From NCBI GenBank assembly GCA_018646825.1, contig JABGUA010000235.1, positions 1-5,489 on the forward strand: DNA of 5,489 nucleotides. The letters are read 5' to 3'. Position numbers and translations under genes: made by a program. Under the pieces are notes generated by a model. The model was not told where the DNA came from and did not search any database. It was given only the letters and a program-made list of their open reading frames with translations. Shown piece by piece: positions 1 to 4,268 of the stretch (position 1 is the first letter of the stretch; every line of letters starts with the position of its first letter). Source of the stretch: Piscirickettsiaceae bacterium. Lineage in GTDB: Bacteria; Pseudomonadota; Gammaproteobacteria; Nitrosococcales; Methylophagaceae.

Positions 1-196
1 CAATTGGCCAAGTGTTGTGATAGACCCACAGCAAGTAATCGCACTAAGACTAGGACAAACTGCTCAAGTCGCAGATAAGTTTAAAAGCGCACAAATTCGG
101 TTATTTGATCAGAAAAAATCATTTTTAGGCTTAGGAGAAATGACGGAAAGTGGCATTGTGTCGCCGAAGCGGGTTTTTGTCGTTGAGGAAGCATAG
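1..196 (+). CDS. truB: tRNA pseudouridine(55) synthase TruB, C-terminal end (5' partial)
   Basis: This is the last 64 codons of an open frame that enters from the left edge (first complete codon at base 2) and stops at TAG 194-196. The translated end, FLGLGEMTESGIVSPKRVF followed by VVEEA, closely matches the C-terminus of E. coli TruB ([24 protein letters not shown] from memory). TruB converts U55 to pseudouridine in the T-loop of tRNAs. The visible part is only the small C-terminal RNA-binding domain, so the catalytic aspartate cannot be checked. The position directly upstream of rpsO and pnp is the usual gammaproteobacterial order and supports the call. No terminator is obvious after the stop, so truB transcripts may continue into rpsO, which also has its own likely promoter. 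Confidence 0.9.
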   Translation, partial: NWPSVVIDPQQVIALRLGQTAQVADKFKSAQIRLFDQKKSFLGLGEMTESGIVSPKRVFVVEEA

Positions 197-204
197 TAAA
201 ACCC

Positions 205-233
205 TTGTTTATCAAATAGAAACTCGGTAGAAT
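205..233 (+). promoter_or_regulatory. Candidate sigma70 promoter for rpsO
   Basis: A -35 TTGTTT (205-210) and a -10 TAGAAT (228-233, five of six consensus bases) are separated by exactly 17 bases. The -10 is followed at once by a GC-rich stretch, GCCGCC (235-240). Transcription would begin near 240, giving a leader of about 90 bases before rpsO. A GC-rich discriminator is typical of promoters for ribosomal components under growth-rate or stringent control, so that mode of regulation is inferred. E. coli rpsO also has a promoter in this truB-rpsO gap. The -35 is weak (three of six). Confidence 0.6.
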
Positions 234-250
234 TGCCGCCTTTAATTAGT

Positions 251-311
251 TGGATATATTGGTCGGCAACGGCTGAGATAATCCAGAATTTAGCTCGTAG
301 GATAAACCTAC
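251..311 (+). promoter_or_regulatory. Structured rpsO mRNA leader, possible S15 autoregulatory element
   Basis: Two hairpins can be drawn by hand. The first (251-285) pairs TGGAT 251-255 with ATCCA 281-285. It continues through a small imperfect section into TTGGTCG 259-265 paired with CGGCTGA 270-276, closed by a GCAA (GNRA-type) tetraloop. Within it, G261-U274 lies next to G262-C273, a G-U/G-C step of the kind S15 recognises in 16S rRNA helix 22. The second is GTAGG 297-301 with CCTAC 307-311, loop ATAAA, ending ten bases before the Shine-Dalgarno. S15 represses its own translation through leader structures in E. coli and other bacteria, and those structures differ between lineages. That this leader works the same way is inference. 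Confidence 0.4.
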
Positions 312-320
312 AAAAAAGTT

Positions 321-324
321 GGAG
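321..324 (+). promoter_or_regulatory. Ribosome binding site of rpsO
   Basis: GGAG lies six bases before ATG 331. It decides the start: an in-frame TTG at 319 overlaps this site, so it cannot be the initiator, and the protein begins MSLSLEKT. Confidence 0.85.
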
Positions 325-330
325 TTGTTA

Positions 331-600
331 ATGTCATTATCACTAGAAAAAACAAAAGAAGTTATTGAAAAATACAAACGTTCTGAAACAGATACGGGTT
401 CAGCAGAAGTACAAGTTGCTTTGTTAACAGCACGTATCACAGACTTAGCAGAACATTTCAAAGAAAATGCACACGACCATCATTCTCGCCAAGGCCTTTT
501 AAAAATGGTCAGTGGCCGTCGTAAAATGTTGGACTACTTGAAAAAGAAAGATATCGCACGTTACCGTGATTTGATTGCAAGCCTAGGTTTACGTCGCTAA
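331..600 (+). CDS. rpsO: 30S ribosomal protein S15
   Basis: An 89-residue protein, the same length as E. coli S15 and similar along its whole length, ending in the family's typical LGLRR. S15 is a primary binding protein of the 30S platform: it binds the helix 20/21/22 junction of 16S rRNA early in assembly and touches the large subunit through a bridge. The RNA-contact residues known from the family are present: T22, G23 and Q28 in DTGSAEVQ (junction contacts), and H42, D49 and S52 in the HFKENAHDHHS stretch (G-U/G-C contacts), with Y69 also kept. The start is ATG 331 with GGAG six bases upstream. The gene sits between truB and pnp, as in E. coli, with its own promoter and a strong terminator after it. 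Some read-through probably feeds pnp. Confidence 0.98.
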   Translation: MSLSLEKTKEVIEKYKRSETDTGSAEVQVALLTARITDLAEHFKENAHDHHSRQGLLKMVSGRRKMLDYLKKKDIARYRDLIASLGLRR

Positions 601-680
601 GTTTTGCGCATAGTGAAATTAGCGAATCAACAAACCAGTGGCTCTCGATCAGATGAGTTAGGTTTAAGGTTTTAAAAAAT

Positions 681-713
681 GCCCCTGAAGCAAATTGCTT
701 CAGGGGCATTTTT
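681..713 (+). terminator. Rho-independent terminator after rpsO
   Basis: GCCCCTGAAGC (681-691) pairs perfectly with GCTTCAGGGGC (697-707) around an AAATT loop, followed by A and five T (709-713). An A-run before the stem extends the pairing with the T-run. This 11-base-pair stem is strong and corresponds in position to t1 between rpsO and pnp in E. coli, where part of the transcription reads through. Confidence 0.93.
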
Positions 714-726
714 GTTAGAAAAATGA

Positions 727-751
727 ATGCGACGGAATAGGCCGCTCGTAT
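727..751 (+). promoter_or_regulatory. Stem-loop in the pnp leader, possible RNase processing site
   Basis: AATGCGACGG-side bases 727-735 pair with 742-751: A727-U751, U728-A750, G729-U749, C730-G748, G731-C747, A732-U746, then a bulged C745, then C733-G744, G734-C743, G735-C742, with a six-base loop (736-741). It ends 15 bases before the pnp Shine-Dalgarno. In E. coli a leader hairpin at this place is cut by RNase III, and PNPase then destabilises its own message. The stem here is shorter than a standard RNase III substrate, so the parallel is only positional. Confidence 0.35.
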
Positions 752-764
752 AGTCAGTCAGAAT

Positions 765-771
765 AGAAGGA
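765..771 (+). promoter_or_regulatory. Ribosome binding site of pnp
   Basis: AGAAGGA, with AAGGA at 767-771, is eight bases before GTG 780. It fixes the start on a GTG codon, which gives the expected N-terminus; there is no ATG in frame nearby. Confidence 0.8.
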
Positions 772-779
772 AAGAAACA

Positions 780-2873
780 GTGAATTCAGTAAAAAAGACA
801 GTTCAATACGGTGAACATAGTCTCAGTCTAGAAACCGGGAAAATTGCACGCCAAGCAGGCGGTGCTGTGATTGCGAGCCTAGGCGAAACTTCTGTCATGG
901 TGACAGTCGTCGGTAAAAAATCAGTAAAACCCGGCCAAGACTTTTTTCCTTTAACCGTTAATTATCAAGAAAGAACTTATGCTGCTGGTAAAATCCCAGG
1001 CGGTTTCTTTAAACGTGAAGGTCGCCCAAGCGAGAAAGAAACACTGACATCACGCTTAATCGATCGTCCATTACGTCCATTGTTTCCAAAAGGATTTCTA
1101 AATGAAGTCCAAGTTATTGCAACAGTCGTTGCTTTAGATCCAGCAATTGACCCAGATATTCCAGCTATGATTGGTGCTTCAGCAGCATTAGCAATATCTG
1201 GCATTCCTTTTAATGGTCCAATTGCCGGTGCACGTGTTGGTTATATTGAAGGTAACTATGTTTTAAACCCAAGCAAAGCCCAACTTAAAGAAAGTCAATT
1301 AGACTTAATTGTTGCGGGTACGAGTTCAGCAGTATTGATGGTTGAGTCAGAAGCGGCTGAACTTCCAGAAGAAGTTATGTTGGGTTCTGTTATGTTTGGC
1401 CATGAACAATTGCAAACAGCCATTAAATTGGTCGACGAATTAAAAGCAGAAGCCGGTAAAGAAGCATGGGATTGGACTGTACCAGAAAAAGATCCTGCTA
1501 TTTACGACGCAGTTAAAGCGAATGCCTATGCAGGTATTGAGAAAGCCTACGCAATCAGCGATAAAATGGTACGTCAAGATGAGCTTGCATCAATTCGCGA
1601 AACAGCAGTTGAAGCATTGGCGAGCGAAGAATCAGAATTATCTTCTGATGATGTTAAAGGTGCTTTCTCTAAATTAGAAAAAGAACTTGTTCGTGGTCGC
1701 ATTATTGCGGGCGAACCTCGTATTGATGGTCGTGATACGGCGACGGTACGTCAAGTTACTGTCGAAACAACGGTTTTACCACGCGTTCATGGCTCTGCCT
1801 TGTTCACACGTGGTGAAACACAAGCGGTTGTTGTCGCGACATTAGGTGCAGAACGTGATTCTCAAACGATTGATGCTGTCGAAGGTGAATACCGCGATCG
1901 TTTCATGTTGCATTACAACTTCCCTCCGTTCTGTGTTGGCGAAACTGGCTTTGTTGGTTCACCAAAACGTCGTGAAATTGGTCATGGTAAATTGGCAAAA
2001 CGCGGTATCCAAGCCGTTATGCCATCTGCTGAAGAGTTCCCATATGTTGTTCGCGTTGTCTCTGAAATAACAGAATCAAACGGTTCGAGCTCAATGGCTT
2101 CAGTCTGTGGTACTAGTTTGGCATTAATGGATGCGGGTGTACCGATTAAAGCACCTGTTGCTGGTATTGCGATGGGTTTAATCAAAGAAGACAATGGTTA
2201 TGCGGTCTTGACTGATATTTTAGGTGATGAAGATCATCTTGGTGATATGGACTTTAAAGTAGCAGGTACTGATAAAGGTATCACAGCACTACAAATGGAT
2301 ATCAAGATTGAAGGTATTAACGAAGAAATTATGCGTACGGCACTAGCGCAAGCGCGTGACGGTCGTTTAACAATTCTTGAAACAATGAATGCAAACCTTG
2401 CATCGCATCGTCAAGAAATGTCTGAGTTTGCACCACGTATCATCACTATTAAGATCAACTCAGATAAAATTCGTGATGTAATCGGTAAAGGTGGCGCAAC
2501 AATTCGTGCCTTAACTGAAGAAACAGGTGCAACGATAGATATCCAAGATGATGGCACAGTGATGATTTTCTCTTCTGACTATAATGCAGGACAAGATGCA
2601 TTACATCGCATTGAACAAATTACTGCAGAAGTGGAAGTAGGTATGATTTACCAAGGTACCGTTGCAAAACTGATGGACTTTGGTGCCTTTGTTACCATTT
2701 TGCCAGGCAAAGATGGCTTGGTTCATATTTCACAAATATCAGATGAACGTGTTGAGAACATCAGCGATAAATTGTCTGAAGGCGATAGCATTAAAGTGAA
2801 AGTATTAGAAGTAGACCGTCAAGGCCGGATTCGTCTAAGTATGAAAGCAGTTAATGAAGAAAGCGAAGGCTAA
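780..2873 (+). CDS. pnp: Polyribonucleotide nucleotidyltransferase (PNPase)
   Basis: A 697-residue protein (E. coli PNPase is 711). It degrades RNA 3' to 5' by phosphorolysis, releasing nucleoside diphosphates, and can run in reverse to add 3' tails; the family works as a ring-shaped trimer, often with RNase E. Domains in order: first RNase PH-like core (about 12-143), helical linker (about 145-310), second catalytic RNase PH core (about 315-530), KH (about 551-610) and S1 (about 618-688). Visible key residues are the FFKR RNA-channel loop (76-79), phosphate-binding GSSS (435-438), the catalytic D485, D491 and K493 in DHLGDMDFK, and the KH loop GKGG (569-572). All core elements look intact. 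The FFRR motif of E. coli reads FFKR here, a conservative change. The tail after S1 is only about seven residues, which accounts for the shorter length. The start is GTG with AAGGA eight bases upstream. The gene lies downstream of rpsO behind a terminator and ends in its own terminator. Confidence 0.98.
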   Translation: MNSVKKTVQYGEHSLSLETGKIARQAGGAVIASLGETSVMVTVVGKKSVKPGQDFFPLTVNYQERTYAAGKIPGGFFKREGRPSEKETLTSRLIDRPLRPLFPKGFLNEVQVIATVVALDPAIDPDIPAMIGASAALAISGIPFNGPIAGARVGYIEGNYVLNPSKAQLKESQLDLIVAGTSSAVLMVESEAAELPEEVMLGSVMFGHEQLQTAIKLVDELKAEAGKEAWDWTVPEKDPAIYDAVKANAYAGIEKAYAISDKMVRQDELASIRETAVEALASEESELSSDDVKGAFSKLEKELVRGRIIAGEPRIDGRDTATVRQVTVETTVLPRVHGSALFTRGETQAVVVATLGAERDSQTIDAVEGEYRDRFMLHYNFPPFCVGETGFVGSPKRREIGHGKLAKRGIQAVMPSAEEFPYVVRVVSEITESNGSSSMASVCGTSLALMDAGVPIKAPVAGIAMGLIKEDNGYAVLTDILGDEDHLGDMDFKVAGTDKGITALQMDIKIEGINEEIMRTALAQARDGRLTILETMNANLASHRQEMSEFAPRIITIKINSDKIRDVIGKGGATIRALTEETGATIDIQDDGTVMIFSSDYNAGQDALHRIEQITAEVEVGMIYQGTVAKLMDFGAFVTILPGKDGLVHISQISDERVENISDKLSEGDSIKVKVLEVDRQGRIRLSMKAVNEESEG

Positions 2874-2896
2874 GCAGCAATAAAAGCGAATAAAAA

Positions 2897-2920
2897 GCCC
2901 CGAACTATCGGGGCTTTTTT
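2897..2920 (+). terminator. Rho-independent terminator after pnp
   Basis: GCCCCGA (2897-2903) pairs with TCGGGGC (2908-2914) around an ACTA loop, followed by six T (2915-2920). Five A before the stem can extend it. It begins 24 bases after the pnp stop and closes the truB-rpsO-pnp region. Confidence 0.93.
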
Positions 2921-2978
2921 ATGCCTAAAGGATAGCTTTCACAATCTATTTTTTAAATTAAGTTTAAACTTTAACTTA

Positions 2979-3008
2979 TTGATATAAAGTATTATTTAAG
3001 GTTATACG
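2979..3008 (+). promoter_or_regulatory. Candidate promoter for the DUF2909-like gene
   Basis: TTGATA (2979-2984, five of six -35 bases) is followed after 18 bases by TATACG (3003-3008, four of six -10 bases). It lies in a very AT-rich gap after the pnp terminator. It would give a leader of about 70 bases containing the inverted repeat at 3032-3051. High A+T makes chance matches likely, so this is tentative. Confidence 0.4.
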
Positions 3009-3031
3009 TTTTAAAAATGTTTCATTCTCAA

Positions 3032-3051
3032 GCCATTATGATAATAATGGC
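3032..3051. repeat. Perfect 8-base inverted repeat upstream of the DUF2909-like gene
   Basis: GCCATTAT (3032-3039) and ATAATGGC (3044-3051) are exact reverse complements around GATA. The repeat lies 35 bases before the TTG start. It could be an operator for a dimeric repressor or a hairpin in the mRNA leader; it lacks a T-run, so it is not a terminator. It overlaps -10-like hexamers (TATGAT 3037-3042 and GATAAT 3040-3045). The ATTAT/ATAAT character recalls Fur boxes only loosely and the symmetry does not fit the 19-base Fur consensus. Confidence 0.5.
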
Positions 3052-3086
3052 ATTCAATTAGAGATTAAAAAATAAAAGGACAACCA

Positions 3087-3371
3087 TTGGATTTCCCAAA
3101 ACTCATCGTTATCGGATTATTACTTATCGTCTTGTTTTGCTTATTCAGGGCCATGTACTTTATGGTCAGTTCGAAAGGCAAGGAACAAAAAGATGGCGTC
3201 GCCAACTTTTTAACATTGCGGGTTACCTTTTCAGCTGTATTGATTGGTTTTCTTGTATTGGCTAACTATAAAGGCTGGATTAAATTTCATGCCCCATACC
3301 AGGATCCAAGAGCCGCACAACAAATTCAAAACCCTCAGGCGGTGGAAGAAATAAAATCCACCACTGAATAA
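3087..3371 (+). CDS. Small twin-transmembrane protein, DUF2909-like
   Basis: A 94-residue protein with two predicted membrane helices (about 5-26 and 43-63), joined by a short charged loop (SSKGKEQKDG, 28-37). The second helix opens with the stretch LTLRVTFS, then a hydrophilic C-terminal tail of about 30 residues rich in Q, A and E. The two-helix plan, the short basic linker and the LTLRV entry to helix 2 fit the DUF2909 (twin transmembrane) family of small gamma- and betaproteobacterial inner-membrane proteins. That assignment is from memory of the family pattern. The function is unknown; relatives often lie near cytochrome oxidase assembly genes, but none is seen here. Members I recall are about 65-75 residues, so the tail looks like an extension. 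The start is TTG with AAAAGGA-type Shine-Dalgarno (3075-3080) six bases before it. The next in-frame ATG lies inside helix 1, so it is unlikely to be the start. It stands alone, with its own promoter region and a hairpin at the end. Confidence 0.75.
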   Translation: MDFPKLIVIGLLLIVLFCLFRAMYFMVSSKGKEQKDGVANFLTLRVTFSAVLIGFLVLANYKGWIKFHAPYQDPRAAQQIQNPQAVEEIKSTTE

Positions 3372-3390
3372 ACAGTGGTGACTTTATTTG
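3359..3390. terminator. Possible bidirectional terminator containing the stop codon
   Basis: CACCACTG (3359-3366) pairs perfectly with CAGTGGTG (3373-3380) around an AATAAA loop that contains the TAA stop (3369-3371) of the DUF2909-like gene. On the plus strand it is followed by ACTTTATTTG, an interrupted T-run. On the minus strand it is followed by GATTTTATTTC, which is also T-rich, so it could stop aqpZ transcripts arriving from the right. Both T-tracts are imperfect, so efficiency is uncertain. Confidence 0.6.
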
Positions 3391-3400
3391 GTTAAAACAG

Positions 3401-3424
3401 GTTGTGAATAAACGTGTTTATAAC
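3401..3424. repeat. Imperfect palindrome in the convergent gap
   Basis: ATAAAC (3408-3413) and GTTTAT (3416-3421) are exact inverted copies two bases apart, and outer GTT (3401-3403) matches AAC (3422-3424) with four unpaired bases on one side. It lies between two converging gene ends. The loop is too tight and the pairs too AT-rich for a good terminator; it may have no function. Confidence 0.3.
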
Positions 3425-3449
3425 TTTAAAGGGGATTGATAGAGAATGC

Positions 3450-4142
3450 TTAATCTTCTGCAAACCAACGATAGAAAATACCAGCGAGAATAGCACCGAC
3501 AATGGGTGCCAACCAGAATAACCACAATTGTGACATAGCCCAATCACCCTGAAATAATGCCACACCTTTACTACGTGCAGGGTTAACTGAGGTATTACTC
3601 ACAGGGATGGTAATTAAGTGGATTAACGTCAACCCTAGGCCAATTGCAATCGGAGCAAACCCAGCTGGAGCACGATGATCTGTCGCGCCTAAAATGATCA
3701 TTAAAAACATAAAAGTCATGACAACTTCTGCAATTAAAACGGCATTAAAGCTATAACCACCCGGTGAATGCTCTCCAAAGCCATTAGAAGCAAAACCAGC
3801 AGTGACATCAAAGCCAGCTTGACCGCTTGCAATCAAATATAAGATGCCAGCCCCGGCAATGCCGCCTAATACTTGAAAAACAATATAAGGGATGAGTTCA
3901 GTTGAAGAAAAGCGTCCACTTGACCATAGACCAAATGAGACCGCTGGATTGAGATGGCAGCCTGAAATATGGCCAATTGCGTAGGCCATTGTTAAAACCG
4001 CTAAACCAAACGCCAAAGAGACGCCAACTAGACCAATACCGACTTCTGGGAATGCAGCAGCAAGTACAGCGCTGCCACAGCCGCCTAGTACAAGCCAAAA
4101 CGTGCCGATAAACTCAGCAGCTAGTTTTTTTGATAGCGTCAT
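3450..4142 (-). CDS. aqpZ: Aquaporin Z, water channel
   Basis: A 230-residue inner-membrane protein (E. coli AqpZ is 231) with strong similarity throughout, for example GTFWLVLGGCGSAVLAAAFP near the N-terminus and FASNGFGEHSPGGYS in the middle. It is a major intrinsic protein with six helices and two half-helices that form a pore for osmotic water flow, working as a tetramer. Both pore motifs are intact: NPA at 65-67 and NPA at 187-189. The selectivity-filter residues line up with E. coli F43, H174, T183 and R189 as F45, H175, T184 and R190. That set is typical of water-specific channels rather than glycerol facilitators. The start is ATG (complement of 4140-4142) with AAAGGA six bases upstream. 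The gene converges on the DUF2909-like gene and is divergent from phr. Confidence 0.97.
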   Translation of the reverse strand: MTLSKKLAAEFIGTFWLVLGGCGSAVLAAAFPEVGIGLVGVSLAFGLAVLTMAYAIGHISGCHLNPAVSFGLWSSGRFSSTELIPYIVFQVLGGIAGAGILYLIASGQAGFDVTAGFASNGFGEHSPGGYSFNAVLIAEVVMTFMFLMIILGATDHRAPAGFAPIAIGLGLTLIHLITIPVSNTSVNPARSKGVALFQGDWAMSQLWLFWLAPIVGAILAGIFYRWFAED

Positions 4143-4148
4143 TTGTAA

Positions 4149-4154
4149 TCCTTT
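4149..4154 (-). promoter_or_regulatory. Ribosome binding site of aqpZ
   Basis: On the minus strand AAAGGA lies six bases before the ATG (complement of 4140-4142), which supports the chosen start. Confidence 0.8.
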
Positions 4155-4170
4155 GTTTGAAAAAAGATGA

Positions 4171-4176
4171 ATTATA
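4171..4176 (-). promoter_or_regulatory. -10 box of the aqpZ promoter
   Basis: The minus strand reads a perfect TATAAT here, giving a start near 4164 and a leader of about 22 bases that includes the Shine-Dalgarno. No good -35 is found at 16-18 bases: the hexamer at 17 bases is TCATGT. The nearest partial matches are TCATCA or TTCATC at 20-21 bases. A strong -10 without a -35 suggests activator help, which is inferred. Confidence 0.5.
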
Positions 4177-4183
4177 TAAAACC

Positions 4184-4223
4184 TTGACTGAATACATGAT
4201 GAACATACACCTAAAACCTAGGT
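4184..4223. promoter_or_regulatory. Shared control region between aqpZ and phr
   Basis: On the plus strand TTGACT (4184-4189) is a five-of-six -35 match, with only a poor -10 (TACACC 4206-4211, 16 bases on) for phr. ATACA occurs twice 13 bases apart (4192-4196 and 4205-4209). An 8-base perfect palindrome, ACCTAGGT, lies at 4216-4223, and its left half ACCTA also occurs at 4209-4213. These could be operator sites serving either gene. Photolyase genes are often light- or damage-controlled in bacteria, but no known box is recognised here. Confidence 0.3.
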
Positions 4224-4268
4224 CATACTAAGACAGAATTTTAACGTCAGACCAAGTAAGATAGCCTA

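Noticed and set aside
319..330. Upstream TTG as the rpsO start, adding MELL to the protein
   Set aside because: The TTG overlaps the GGAG ribosome binding site of ATG 331, and starting at 331 gives the exact 89-residue family length.
246..709. Minus-strand open frames across rpsO and its flanks (246-461 and 509-709)
   Set aside because: They lie over rpsO and its terminator, resemble no family I know, and lack good ribosome binding sites; they are shadows.
712..740. Promoter for pnp using TTGTTA (712-717) and GAATAG (735-740)
   Set aside because: The -10 match is poor and the -35 lies in the terminator T-run; not convincing enough to list.
977..2194. Open frames of about 70-75 codons inside pnp on both strands
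   Set aside because: They are out of frame with an intact, strongly conserved PNPase and show no sign of being independent genes.
3032..3051. Fur box
   Set aside because: The repeat has an even centre and GC ends, and only one GATAAT hexamer fits; it does not match the 19-base Fur consensus.
3898..4098. Second minus-strand frame inside aqpZ
   Set aside because: It overlaps the well-supported AqpZ frame and its translation is Cys/Trp/Arg-rich, as expected of an off-frame reading.
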